From Branchiostoma belcheri (lineage: Eukaryota; Chordata; Leptocardii; Amphioxiformes; Branchiostomatidae), in contig NW_017802503.1 in the NCBI RefSeq assembly GCF_001625305.1, positions 982,828-1,046,827 of the forward strand: DNA of 64,000 nt, written 5' to 3'. The stretch's first letter is position 1. Each line of letters opens with the position of its first letter. Positions 51,001 through 62,697 of the stretch are shown here, piece after piece. Made by a program: the position numbers and the translations under genes. The notes beneath the pieces are model-generated. The model searched no databases, was not told the DNA's origin, and saw only the letters and a list, made by a program, of their open reading frames with translations.

Positions 51001-54000
51001 CCTGTGGCGCCGGTTCTGTACCCTCCCCACCTGGCAAATGAGCCGAGCCACTGCCCAGAAACAGATGATCAACCACATGCTGCCCGACGGGACCATTCAT
51101 GTGAGTGTGTCTTTGAATTTTGGGAAGCCATTTTTTATTTATCGAGATTGACATGACATGTGACTGTCACCTTTTCGACATGACAAACCTGAGACCAGAC
51201 TGTAAGGTTTGAACCACTCACACCAGGAAGGTCCCCTACTCTTTTTCATTAGTGTGGTGGGTCTTTTTTTTATAAGTGTGGTACGTGACTTTAACGTGCT
51301 TGATGTGTGGCTCTTCACAAACACAGGACCTCTGGTTTACATCCCATCCATGACAACATCATTCTCTAACTGAAGCGGGGTACTTGTTTTCACCTGAGTA
51401 TAAGGAAAGTGTAAAATGCCTTTCCCATTAGGGCACAACAGTGGGACCTGCCAGGGATTTGAACCCAGAACAGATGTATTTATAGTTTTCTTTAATAAAG
51501 CATCTAAAAATTAACTGTGTTCCTGTTCTCCAGTGGAAGAAGGTGTTTGGTGAGCGATACTGCCTGAGGAAAAACTGGCTTCAGGGGAACTGTAGCGTGA
51601 AGACGTTTGAGGGTCACACACAGGGCATCTCGTGTGTCGTGTTCGACGACACCAGGATCGTCAGCGGATCATCAGACAAAACCATCAAGGTTTGTTTTTG
51701 TTTAAAAATTTTAGACAGGTGTGAGTAACCCAGCAGTTAGCGACCCTACCTCTGGATCACAAAATTTCGAATCTTGGCTGTTGTTGCTTACCCGAAATGT
51801 ACACTGTTGTACACCATCCTTAAAACATTAAGATGTGGTCCACTGCTAATTGTGCTTGTTAAAATGAGTATTATGTAATTATACTATGTAGATTTTTATT
51901 TGTTTCATTGATTGTTACCATATATGAAGCAGAAAAGAAATAATGGTAATGGTTTCTGAACAGTTTTAGTATGATCCATACTTCAATTGCTGAGTGGTAT
52001 CAGTAAAATTTGTCTGGTACAGGTAATCTTCAATGTTGCCTGTACCAGGGCAGGTATGCAGAATAAAACATTTCAAGCCCTGTGGTGATTGGTTTATATT
52101 TGTGCTCTTCAGGTTTGGAACATCAGGACCAACACCCCGTGGTCAGTCCTCACGTTAGCCGGACACTCCGGCACGGTCAGATGTCTCCACCTGGAGGGAA
52201 ACACACTGGTCAGCGGCGCTACGGACAGGACAATAAAGGTAACGGTCATCACGCAAACTGTAGACTAAACTGTGAACTACGTCGATGAAGGTTAGACATC
52301 CAGGTAATACGATACGCCAAAAAGCAGTTACTCAAGCAACTGGATATGATTTTGAAAACGTCAGACGTTTCAGCTAGTATCCACTAGCTTTCGTCAGTGA
52401 CTGAGAGACCAGAGGGGAAATGCAGGTTTATAAGCACAACCTATTGATTGATATGCAAATAAAGTGAAGACAAATTTTTGGAAGTCGAAAAAGGAACAAA
52501 AGTCAGACAAGTCAAGACAAGATGATGCAAATTAGTCTGAAAGCTCCTGTTATACAGAACAGGAGCTTAAGTGTTGTCTGTTCTCGGGGACTGTGAACTA
52601 GTTTGCCTTCACATGGTCTAGCCAGCAAACTATTGCAGCTCTGTTTATTCTTACTTAAACACATAAATATATATGGTGACCAGGTTGTTATGTACCTGAG
52701 TGTTACTGCTGGTGAAATAAATAAACTGAAACTGAAACAGCTGCTAGAAATCCGATATCAATTGGGCTAAGCAGTATGAAAGATAAAACACCCTGTCCAA
52801 CTCTACTCTGCCACATGATACATGATGTAACCCGATACCACAGGGTGTCTGGGGCACCCCCTGTTACCCCTGGTCCAGGTCATTGACCTCATGTGTTTAG
52901 AGAAGTAGAAGACAGAGCAGAAACAATAATTTATCATTTATATACTATATTGTACTAGATATATCTGTGACTGACAGGTGATGTGAGAAAGATTTGTTAG
53001 GATTTAGTTCTGTGTGGTAACGATCCCTGGTTCGAATCCCGCCGTGCAGGTGTGGGACTTGTCCATGCAGAGCAGCTGGTCAAGCATAGCCTGCAGGGTC
53101 ACCATGATCGGACACTCCGACACCGTTAGATGCCTCAAGGTAACCCAGCTTTCAAAACTGAGATTTCAGACTTCCGGAAAGTACAATGTATTTGGGTTAG
53201 GGTGACCCCATTTCCTTTGCCTGACCTTTTCGACCACCTGTCATTTTGTCTATCAATCTACATGTATGTCCCACCAATGTGCTGTCAACCTACTTTCAAG
53301 TTCACCCCATTTTCTGTGCCTGACCTCTTCTCATTCTGCCTGTCAATCTTCCCAACCCATGTACTGTCAACTTACTCTGGACAACAGACATACAAAGCCA
53401 CAGCCTAGCTACCTAAAATGATACTCCCCTAAATAAATTTGTCTGATTCACATTGATGTTGTTGACCTACATGGTAACTGCTGTTTGTTTGCCTGACGTT
53501 TTTGTTGTTATTGTTGTTTACCTCAGGTTGATGAAGAGCGTGTGGTGAGTGGTTCGTATGACCAGACGCTGAAGGTTTGGAACCTGCGAACTGGACACTG
53601 TAAACACACACTCAGGTAAAATAAGTTTGTACAATCATCAAAAACATTCACTGGTTTGGTCACTTTTTCTTCTCTTTCCCTGACATCATATATTTGAGAA
53701 GAGATGGGTACAACAGTTTAAAAAAACAACAAATTATTGCACCCATTTCTTCTTCAACCTATGACATACAGTGAAATTGTCAGAAAAATGTCATTGTACA
53801 CTGTATGTGACTGGCTTAATGAGAAAACTCTGATCCTTTCTGCCCTGCAGAGGGCACACGGCCGCTGTTCTGTGTGTTCAGTTTGACGACAACAAGATCG
53901 TGTCTGGATCAGCTGACAACACCATTAAGGTAAGGTGTCTTTACTCAAGCAACTGGATAGATTAGGTACCGGTATCCTATACTTTACTAACCTGATGAAA

Positions 54001-55995
54001 CTCTTTTCGGTATATCTGTGACCATCATCGCCCTCAGATCCAGGGTTGGACAAGTTTACAAGAATTGGGCAAGTGGATTCAGTTTGCCCTATTGGGCAAG
54101 TACAAGGTCATTTCCACTTGCCTGAACCAACTTTTCACTTGCCCAAAATATACATACAGTGTGTATTTACTACCACCAAGGAAATTATGTTATTTTTGAG
54201 TTTATAATGTGGGATACTTTATCCAGATCTGGAACATCGAGGGAGAGTGCCTGAAGACTCTGATTGGCCACATGGACGCGGTGACCTGCCTCAACTTCAC
54301 GGGCGACAAGATCGTGAGCGGCTCGCTCGACAGCGATCTTAAGTTTTGGGACATGCGGACTGGACTGTGTGTCAGTACGCTGGACTGGACGAGGTCTGAG
54401 GGTCACACGGGGGTTATCAGGTCAGTACACTGCCGGTTAGAGGGTCACATGGGGGTTAACAGATTATCAGACCTGTCTGAACTTCACGGGGGACAAAATC
54501 ATGAGCGGCTCGCTCGACAGCGATCTGAAGTTCTGGGACATGCGGACGGGGCTGTGCGTTAGTACGCTAGACTGGACCAGGTCCGAGGGTCACACGGGGG
54601 TTATCAGGTTAGTAAGCTGCAGATCAGAGGGTCACACGGGGGTTGTCAGTATGCTTGATTGGACGGGGTCCGAGGGTCACACGGGGGTTATCAGGTCAAT
54701 ACACTGCAGATCCGAGGGTCACACGGGGGTTATCAGGTCAGTATGATGCAGATCCGAGGGTCACACGGGGGTTATCAGGTACGTATTTCAGGCTCAAAAT
54801 ACCACCTGCATATGCAGGTTAGTGTAGGTAAAATTGGAGCTGTGCAGGTATTTCTGATGTCTACCTGCACCTAACCTGTACTGGTCCATGTATAGGGTAT
54901 ATGCAGGTTAGTGCAGGTAAAATTGCATTTGATTCCTCATTGAAATGATCAGTGTTCTTGGTTCATTTGTGTTCTTCCTAACGTAGATGTCTGCAGGCAG
55001 ACCATTGGAGGATTGTCAGCGCAGCAGATGACAAAACACTCAAGGTAAGTTATTTCCGAGAAGTTACCATTTTCCTTATCAAGAACTGTTGTATTTGTAC
55101 ACAAGCATCTACACATACACACACACACCTATATTTCTTCCAGGTGAAAACTGGAATATCTGTATCTGTATACTATATTAGGGGGTATAACCGCCCTTCC
55201 ACGTAACACACTAACTTGGTAGGCATGCGTCGCGGCAGCTGGCCATATCACATTGAATGACTTGTTACACTTAACCCTTGAACATCTAACCGTAGGCATT
55301 TGTCCGCATCCAAAACAGTCCGGATTCAGGGATCTGAAATTCCGGATCCGTAACAAATGCGAGCCGTATCTGCCGGTATTTGCCTGTATCCTTATAGGAT
55401 GCGGCAAAATAACGGCCTGGATATGGGTGTATTCATACCTATTTTGTCCAGTGTTGTTTAAAGCTTTCTAACAATGACTCTCTGCTGTACTTCATTTATT
55501 TCTTTACTTATTTGCAAGGTATGGAGTGTTGAGGACGGGAAGCGTCTGGTCACAATGAGGAACCACACCGACGGCGTCACTTTTCAAAAACTTTTATACT
55601 TGCACACACACATTCCTAGTGGGAACCTAACATGGCCTGTTCACCACACTACGCCTGTTTGTGTAATTATTATGTTAACCTTTGCAAAAGGTCAATGACC
55701 TGGACCAGATGTCTGTAACCATGGTAACATGGTAATGCCCTGCAGTGTTGGGTTACATTTTGTTGCAGGATAGAGCCATGAAATGTTACCTTTCTAGTTT
55801 ATTTACTTATTTACGAGATGCTTAAATGTCTCCTGCCAGGTATGGAGTGTTGAGGACGGGAAGCGTCTGGTCACCCTGCGGAACCACACCGACGGCGTCA
55901 CATGTCTGCAGTTTAATGACTACATGATCGTCTCCGGCTCCTACGACAAAACCGTCAAGCTCTGGGACTTCTCCGTATCCTCCGATAAAGTGTGA
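48056..55995 (+). CDS. F-box protein with seven WD40 repeats, probable SCF substrate receptor
   Basis: Exons 48056-48394, 48791-49483, 49798-49863, 50137-50281, 50940-51100, 51534-51689, 52113-52238, 53050-53139, 53527-53615, 53851-53929, 54227-54420, 54987-55044 and 55840-55995 give 2352 nt and 783 aa with every phase closing. Residues 1-344 are disordered, rich in Ser/Arg, with a His/Cys-bearing stretch and SRSPSPK(P) motifs. Residues 345-390 (LMMDWFGDFNDQQ..) resemble the helical segment before the F-box in Fbxw proteins. The F-box is about 396-440 (WLPASISIYILSFLDPVSLT). Seven WD40 blades follow, each ending in a GS-D-TIKVW-type motif (SGSSDKTIKVWN, SGSYDQTLKVWN, SGSYDKTVKLWD). F-box proteins bind SKP1 and the WD propeller binds substrates for ubiquitination; the substrate is unknown. 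I cannot assign it to FBXW7, FBXW2 or another vertebrate subtype, so no symbol. Several exons have intronic partial copies. Confidence 0.92.
48397..48780. mobile_element. Element family D insertion forming an intron of the F-box gene
   Basis: gaactcccaggt is present at 48385-48396 and 48781-48792. The 384 bp between starts ctgtatctgtatc, like other family D copies (caccagctttgcaggcatgc, ttacacctaacccttgaaca), and ends with an aaataaaatctgaatct tail. The exon ends at the CAG of the first repeat and resumes after the CAG of the second. The tail ends in tctgaa-like words, so a few bases of the repeat may belong to the tail. Confidence 0.8.
50695..50880 (+). pseudogene. Decayed tandem copies of the second F-box exon
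   Basis: The functional exon is 50940-51100. A copy at 50784-50870 keeps the acceptor (tgttgcag) and reads SLTRASQTSRVWYELANEPC before a TGA. A shorter remnant at about 50697-50760 carries a YEHAIEPCLWRQFSQ-like phrase. The spacer tagaataatgacctgttgtg recurs between copies. Confidence 0.8.
52283..52500. repeat. Interspersed repeat with the word gaaggttagacatccaggta
   Basis: The block continues with cagttactcaagcaactgga and ctagctttcgtcagtgactg. Fragments of the same repeat, some inverted, occur near 8850-9000, 28865-28910, 36795-36870 and 49930-49990. Confidence 0.7.
53010..53049 (+). repeat. tRNA B-box-like sequence ending at a splice acceptor
   Basis: ccctggttcgaatcccgcc directly precedes the gtgcag acceptor of the exon at 53050. 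It looks like the end of a tRNA or SINE head, suggesting the acceptor lies in repeat-derived sequence. The match is short. Confidence 0.4.
54421..54785 (+). repeat. Tandem array of copies of the end of the WD40 blade 5/6 exon
   Basis: After the functional donor at 54420, the exon end is repeated. One longer copy (about 54470-54607, from gagcggctcgctcgacagcg) is followed by shorter ones of about 46 bp, each ending gggtcacacgggggttatcag followed by gt at about 54607, 54693, 54739 and 54779. Reading through from the functional exon is out of frame for the copy and hits TAG at about 54562. Confidence 0.85.
55153..55310. repeat. Element family D fragment in the F-box gene
   Basis: tatctgtatctgtatactat, then ataaccgcccttccacgtaa and ttacacttaacccttgaaca match the other copies. 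Confidence 0.7.
55519..55698 (+). other. Partial copy of the last exon; possible alternative terminal exon
   Basis: 55519-55581 repeats the first 63 nt of the last exon (VWSVEDGKRLVT then RNHTDGVT) with an AG (ttgcaag) before it. It then diverges and stays open to TGA at 55696-55698. If used, the protein would lose most of WD40 blade 7. The acceptor is weaker than the functional one at 55839, so it is probably a decayed duplicate. Confidence 0.5.
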
Positions 55996-55999
55996 TCAC

Positions 56000-56660
56000 C
56001 CGAATCTCGAGTGTGATTACCCAGTACGTCGGCAGGTCGCAGTGTTCTAGCCAGGATTTTTTCAAAGCATAGGGGTCAGGTGCAGATGAGCAACTTTCGT
56101 GGCGCAAGTCACGCATTGAGCAGAAATATTTTGAAACTCATAATCCCCTGGAACACTAGTTCTTGTTTAATGAGGAACAGATTTTGTGAAGTTAAGGTTT
56201 TCCCTTTGCTATAACTTCATTCTAAAGTTATATCTCCATTTTTTTTGCAAGATTTATGAAGGTTCTCCCTCCCAAAACACCCCTATGGTGGTTGAAAGAC
56301 AGCATAGGGATCAAACTTATAGCATAGGGGGTCAAAATCATAGGGTGCTAAAAAGGCCTGGCTAGAATACTGAATCGTACTGCACCTGCACACAATCCGT
56401 AGTGTATTTTGAATACCACTTCGGCAGAATGTCTCATATAAGGTTGTATTCGCGCATATAAGGTGCACATCCCATCTGTCGTTTCCAAATGTTATGTCGG
56501 AAAAGATATCCTCTGCAACAGGCAAAATTTTGATGCAATGTTGACTAAACATTCAACGAAAAATCAGGGTTTCCCGCAGGTGCAGTACGTTCTGCCGACA
56601 TGCTTGATCACCCCAGCAACTGTTGGGTGCGGTCAGTGCAGTGCGTCAGCAGAACGCACT
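56000..56660. other. 3' flank of the F-box gene; no gene seen
   Basis: Probable 3' UTR and intergenic sequence. A candidate AATAAA lies at 57180-57185. No splice-consistent coding on either strand. Confidence 0.4.
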
Positions 56661-56667
56661 GCACTTG

Positions 56668-56850
56668 TAGCCTCTACCAGGCTTTGGGGGGTGGCTGGAA
56701 AGAGTAGAAATTAGCCAAATAGAGAGATAACATGGGTGCAGCAAACTGTACTCTTATAGCGGACTTACTCCCTCGGCATGTTATCTCTCTCTATTCGGCC
56801 AATTTCTAATCTTTCCAGCCATCTCCTGAAGCCTGGTAGAAGCTACTGGG
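56668..56850. mobile_element. MITE family F, copy 4
   Basis: Ends gtagcctctaccaggctttg and cctgaagcctggtagaagct; inner tagaaattagccaaatagag is mirrored by ctctattcggccaatttcta. Confidence 0.85.
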
Positions 56851-57437
56851 CCTGCACAAAATTTGGAACTTAACTCATAGCACTTTTGCAGAGCGTATTG
56901 TTTAAAGTTATCCTTGCACAAGGATGACATCCAGTCTGTAGTTTCCAAAAGTTGTGTCAGACAAGATGTGCAACAAAATTCTGTTGCAAAGTTGACCAAA
57001 CATCCAACAGAAACCTGTTGGAGAAGCCAGCAGTTACCTAGACTAAAAGAAATTTCGTTCTTTTACAATCAAGCTCACACTCATTCAAGGGTAAAATGCC
57101 ATATTATATGAAGTTATTGAAGGTTTAGAAACCTTTGCAGAGACTCTCAGTAGATGTGAGGTAAAAAAAAATGGCAGGAAATAAACTGAAATGTTGCGAA
57201 TGTGTCAACAGAAAACAATGCAACTTCATTCCAAACTTGTCTTTTCGTCTTCATGTGTGATACATGTTATGAACCTGACCATAGTATCATATGTTGAATA
57301 TTGGAAAATACAATACCTTGATATTATATGATATATATAACATTACTTGTATGTATGATTATAATAAGACTTGTTCAATCTGTTGTGATGTTGGTGCTGT
57401 TAAAAATGACATATTTCGACCATTAAGTTCTGTCTGT

Positions 57438-57547
57438 TAGCCTGGGTACCATCCTACTTGTATGCCGGGGCTCCCATACTTGCTTCCCTAAACTTAGGGA
57501 AGGAAGTGTGGGAGCCCCGGCATACAAGTAGGATGGTACCCAGGCTA
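57438..57547. mobile_element. 110-bp near-perfect palindrome (family G) with 8-bp target duplication
   Basis: ctgtctgt flanks it at 57430-57437 and 57548-57555. The two arms of about 52 bp start tagcctgggtaccatcctac and its exact complement, with a tiny loop near 57492. Transcribed, it would fold into a long hairpin. Confidence 0.9.
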
Positions 57548-57555
57548 CTGTCTGT

Positions 57556-58245
57556 AGCATGATATGGAATTTTTGGCAAGGCCCTATGGGAAGAGCCATC
57601 AGTAATTTCTTTTAGTTTTGTGCATTAATGTTGATGAATTGTATGTTGACTCATGAATGTAGGAAACCTCAAATCTATCTCAGTGTCTGATCTGTATACC
57701 AAAAATCACTCCATGTTGCCAACATTAGTACATTTTCGTATTTCTTTTTGCTTGCATAAAAAAAATTGTCAAAATGTCTTTTTATTACAGAAAAGGTGAC
57801 AAATAGCTGACAGCAAAATTAATGTGGGTCAGTTTTTTTCTTATTTTTTTTAACATTTATGGCAGGCAGATCATTTTGGTGTGGCTTGCTTCTAGGCCAA
57901 TTTTTTTTTAATGAAACTCAAAACTTCATGGAAGGCAGATCCTTTGAATAAGCTAGTAGTGTGGCCTGCATGGAAAGATAAAATGTAGATTAATGTTTTG
58001 TTTCACAAGTTTAGGAGTAAAGAAGACTTTTCAATGGTATGCAAACGTCGGTGCCCATATGCAAATTTCCTGTAAGAAACCTGGAAAGTTTTCTGTGGAA
58101 GTGTGAATTTAACGTAAGTCGTAACGCATGTACTATAATAATATCGCTCTTCTTATGTGTGACAGGCACTGAAATGTGTAAAATTTTAAAGTTGAAATTT
58201 TGTGACGTGTGCAATTGTGAGCACGACCATCCAGCGTGTATATAG
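57556..58245. other. Gene-free AT-rich sequence
   Basis: Low-complexity stretches and short spurious frames only. Confidence 0.4.
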
Positions 58246-58248
58246 CCT

Positions 58249-58352
58249 GGTTATGAAACCTATTATAGCTCCCGAGTCCTACATCCTCTCCGCAAATTTG
58301 CAGAGGATGTAGGACTCGGGAGCTATAGTTCAGTGTAGGTTTGGTAACCAGG
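58249..58352. mobile_element. MITE family G, copy 3
   Basis: Ends tagcctggttatgaaacc and ggtttggtaaccaggcta; inner gcgga / tgcagaggatgtaggactcg is mirrored. Same family as 25152-25244. Confidence 0.85.
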
Positions 58353-58792
58353 CTAGCCTGTATAGACCACAGCAAAACTGTCGCACAGCAAAATCTTGTA
58401 GTTGTCTCGATCCTCAACAACAACGGCAATGCAACATGTCTATATCATGACTGACAGTGTATCTGCACTCTTTCCAAAGGGGCCTGCTTGCCCTTTTTCA
58501 TAAGCGTAATCAGGCCTTTTCAGTCTCCATAATCCGTAGGTAGCCTCCCAAAAAATCAATGTACGCAAAGCGTAAAGTCGTCATCAGCTCTGAAAATTTA
58601 ACGTCATTCGTAATTGGCGGCAAAAATTTTGTGTCATTCGTAATCGCTACCTCCCATGCAGGCCTTCGTTCCAAATCTGGACAAATCTGAACATCTTTAT
58701 CTGTTGATTTATGTGTATGTGCTAGGCCACTGAGTCATTGTCAAACTGAGAACTGTCTGTTACCATAGAGGAGGCTGTGATGACTGGTTTCC

Positions 58793-58905
58793 ATAGTGAC
58801 AGAGAATCCTGAGCTCCTATTGGACAGATTTTCAGTGTGACAGAGAATCCTGAGCTCCTATTGGACAGATTTTCAAAGTGACAGAGAATCCTGCACTCCT
58901 ATTGG
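58793..58905. repeat. Tandem repeat, three copies of 43 bp
   Basis: gtgacagagaatcctgagct followed by cctattggacagattttca occurs three times, the last slightly changed. Intergenic. Confidence 0.9.
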
Positions 58906-59654
58906 TAGTTCTTAGAATGGGAATAGTTTTCTCTCGAGTTACTTGTAGAGGTGTATGGCCAATCAGCCTCTGCCAGTGTGTGTGTCGTTCAAGCTAAATG
59001 TTATTGCATAGACCATTATTCAAATTTACCAATCAACTTCTCAGTGTAACCCTCCAATATGGCTGACAATTCTTATGTTTTATAGTCATTTGTGACTGAT
59101 TGTGAGTGCAAACAACCTATGGGATTATTTCCAGTCATCCTTGCACATCATGTATAGTATGATTTTATGGATGACAACTTTGTAACTTGGCAAGTATTGA
59201 AATTTTAGTAAAGTGCTGTTTGCCATAGCATTGAGAGTGTAACACTGGCAAAAATTTGTAGACTGTCTCGAAAAAAAATACCTGTCCTTAATATAAGAAA
59301 TTAAGAAATTGCAATGTTGTATGCAAATGACTGTTGTGTCAGTTAAGAAGTTAAAAAAAAAATTAAACATTTGTAGAAGTGACTGTGAGATATTTAAAAC
59401 ATGCAAATTGAAAGCTATTTGTATATTATTAGAAGGTAGATGAAGTTATATACTCACACTTGAATATGATGCCAAACACAATGTATGTTTATAATATGGT
59501 CAGCAACTTTTTACATTTGGTAGGTTGTCAGATACTAGTATGTTGCAACTGTAACTAAAGTATAAGTAGTCTCTATCATGTATACTGTTGTGAATTATGC
59601 AATTTGTACCCCTTTATGTCTAGTGTGTCCAGTCTGTATTGTCTGTATGTGGTG

Positions 59655-60065
59655 CTGTGTACCGGTTCGCTGGACCGGTTCCGGACTTGTAAAAAATGTT
59701 TAGGTTCAAGTCCAAAGAAACTTAATCAAAAGTCAAGAACCGATTCCGGACTTATCACCAAAAAAAAAAAACCCGTTATGTATCCCTTTTCTTTCCAAAC
59801 TACATAAAACCTTCCGAAGACACCGAAGATTGCAAAATCTGTGCTGCAAAATGAAGAAAACATTGCCATCAGGCATCGTCAAGTATCGGCCTCCATGTTA
59901 TGTGGCCACAGTTTTGCCCAGACAATATTGCAAGGTTGCCAACATGCAATTTTGTATAATATGCCATGGGTTAGGTCTGGACTTACGAGTCAGGACCTGA
60001 ACCTAAACCTCTGGACTTGAATCCGAACCTGAACCTAAATGTGGGTTTAGGTACACAGCACTGTA
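59655..60065. mobile_element. Interspersed repeat family H, copy 2 (reverse orientation)
   Basis: Reverse complement of the repeat at 33104-33485: it starts gtgtaccggttcgctggacc and ends aaatgtgggtttaggtac, with ggcctccatgttatgtggcc in the core. Confidence 0.8.
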
Positions 60066-60239
60066 GATGTATTTGTAGCAGAAGATCCCATGATAGAAGC
60101 TGTTGCAGTTTTGTACGCATTTTCTATTTCCTGATTAAAACTGCAGAAAGTGTGACCTCAACTGATGTTCTACTATTCGTTATATTTCATTATAACTTAA
60201 ACAGAAATGTTGTTGTTGTCCATGTTTAACATGTAATAT

Positions 60240-61140
60240 ATCGTTAGACGTGGTCTCATGGTACTATACTGGAAATGGGAGATCTGGGAAGTATTTTGGG
60301 GTTTTGTGACTTTCAAGTTGACCCCTTTTCCTGTGTCTGATCTGTTAACCTGCCATTTTGGCGGTCAATACATCAATAATTCATACAGAGGACAAAGCTA
60401 GTAAACACTATAATACGGTACAGAAACAGACTGAAAACACCTAAACACGTACAAATAAAATAAGCCGAAACAAATGCACGGAGAGTTCAGTTCAATGAAT
60501 ACACTAGTACTTAAGTAGCTTATACTGTGGAGGGGGCATGGGTAGGTGGATCAGAGGTGAGTTGAACGTCAGTGGCCTCTCCCAGGGTCTCCCCTGGGGT
60601 GCAATGAGGCCTCGGCTATCCGTTCAAATCCTCATCACTTCCATGCCTAGAACTGCCCATCGCCGGGCCCGAGGGCCCTGCTAGCAGCACAGGGTTGTTA
60701 TCACTTCAGGGGAACCCTCGGCAGCGTGGCCGAGGGCCCCTGATCAGATAAGATCAGGTGTATCTTATAGTATGTTGTAAACAAGAACACACACAGGGTG
60801 GGGAGGGGGGCGAAAGAAAACGTTTGTGGGAGACAAACACAGGGAAAGTTAGGGCAAAGGGAAGGCATTCAGCGTCCAAGGACACACGAATAGAGATCAG
60901 GGTAAGGGAAAATTAAACGGATTTAGGGTAAAACACAAGGGATAGAGAGAAATGGAAGGAACACAGGAAAACGTGACAGACACACACACAGTACATAGTG
61001 ACCATGTGCATGATGGGAAATCAACACACAATAGCGACCCCTGGCGATAGTTCACCAAACTGCAGCAGTTAGACAAAGCTAACATTTCCGTCCTTGGTGC
61101 TGAAAAAACATTCCCCTGAAAAATAATAATTTGGGCAAGA
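60240..61140. other. Gene-free sequence
   Basis: A family J fragment near 60300-60400 and GC-rich text at 60570-60740 without a consistent exon on either strand. Confidence 0.4.
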
Positions 61141-61142
61141 AG

Positions 61143-61335
61143 CTAGCCTCCGTAGCAGGCTTATAGAACTAGGGTTTGGTGGTCTTCGGCTGTTTTCTGA
61201 CTAGCCCAGTTCTAAAACGGGGGTAATTCAGCCAGGCCGGCCATGTTGTCTATATGCAAATACATGTAACGTTAGCACATAAAAGATCGAAAAGACCCCC
61301 CAAACCCCCAGCTTTTGACAGCTATGGAGGCTACA
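61143..61335. mobile_element. Inverted-repeat element family E, copy 3
   Basis: tagcctccgtagcaggctta faces gctatggaggcta, with mirrored gggtttggtggtcttcgg / accccccaaacccccagc words. Confidence 0.8.
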
Positions 61336-61599
61336 AGAAGCAGTATTCCAACGCTGCACACACTCCCTAGATGATTTGGTCGTTCCAAAAATCGATTTAC
61401 GTGCACATTTGACCTTCGCTGTTTCAGTAATGACCTTGTGTGACCTTGAGCGTGAGGGGAATCACTCACACAGCCCGCAACCTGACCTCAGGACGTGGCT
61501 GCTGCCACGCCAGGAAGACGGGGAAAGATCTAGAGTGGAAAGACGTTTTAGAGACAAGGATGCCATTAGGTTTTCATTATGTTTACCGACGGAAAACAT

Positions 61600-61730
61600 A
61601 TAGTTTTTGCTCAGTTTCTTCCTTTTCTTCTCCAAACACTGACCTCTGACCTGGCCAATGACCCGATTTGTTGACGTCTGTCAACTGAGCAAAAACAATA
61701 TGTTTTCCTTCGTTAAACAACAAAAAAAGC
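61600..61730. repeat. Interspersed repeat family I
   Basis: agcaaaaacaatatgttttc near 61690 and its mirrored form near 61600 form loose inverted ends. The same word follows an aagaagaag run near 5650, 50635 and 62785. Confidence 0.6.
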
Positions 61731-62034
61731 AACAAAAAGACACACAGACAGTCACGCCAAAAACAAGTTAGCGACACAACACAGTGCAACGCGTCTTTCT
61801 CATTATTGTTTTCTATATAAGAAAACCCTTTCTAAGAAAACAATGTTTCTGATTACTTTGCGTTGACATTTTCCCAGTTGTGACAGCGTCCTTTTTAATG
61901 CATTTCTGTGATGTCTTAAAACATTCATGGTCTATAACTATTCTTGTAGTGCTGTGCGCTGTGATGCATGATGTTTGTTATGATTAGTCTAGCTAGTTAT
62001 AGCGTTCAGCGGCATGCAAGATCACGTCTGTTGT

Positions 62035-62300
62035 ACCCAGAACCGTGCTTATGTAGTTCTATACCTGCATAGGTTTTAGTTAGGGTCAGACACGGTTCTG
62101 GATAGTCTCTATCGTGTCCAGAACCGTGCCTAAATGGGTTAGGGTTAAGTTCAGACACGGTTCTGGATAGTCTCTATCGTATCCAGAACCGTGTCTATCT
62201 AGGTCTATGCCTGAACGGATTAGAGTTAGGTTCAGGCACGGTTCTGGATAGTCTCTATTGTATCCAGGACCGTGCCTAACTAGGTTCATGCCTGAATGGG
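62035..62300. repeat. Tandem repeat with internal palindromes, about 85-bp unit, three copies
   Basis: cacggttctggatagtctct followed by its near complement atccagaaccgtg, then a ggttagggttaggttcag spacer, repeats three times. A weaker relative lies at about 12505-12680. Confidence 0.85.
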
Positions 62301-62307
62301 TTGGGGT

Positions 62308-62697
62308 TAGTGGTGCATACCTAAACCCACATTTAGGTTCAGATCCAGATTCAAGTCCAGAGGTTTAGGTTCAGTTCCGGACTTGTAAGTCCGGACCTAA
62401 ACCCATGGCATATACAACATTGCATGTTGGCAACCTTGCAATGTTGTCTGGGTGAAACTTTGGCCACATAACATGGAGGCCGGTACTTGACGACGCCCGA
62501 TGGCAATGTTTTCTTCATTTTGCAGCAAAGATTTTGCAATTTACGGAGGCTTTTAGGTGGTTTGGAAACAAAAGGGGTATATGAAATGGTTTTTTATGGT
62601 AATAAGTCCGGACTCGGTTCTTGAGTTTTTTTTGGACTTGAACCTAAACATTCTCACAAGTCCGGATCCAAGTCCAGTGAACCGGTGTGCAGCACTA
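62308..62697. mobile_element. Interspersed repeat family H, copy 3
   Basis: Same orientation and nearly the same length as 33104-33485: gcatacctaaacccac to gaaccggtgtgcagcacta. Confidence 0.85.

Noticed and set aside
58793..58905. CRISPR-like array
   Set aside because: Three adjacent 43-bp repeats without spacers in an animal genome; an ordinary tandem repeat.
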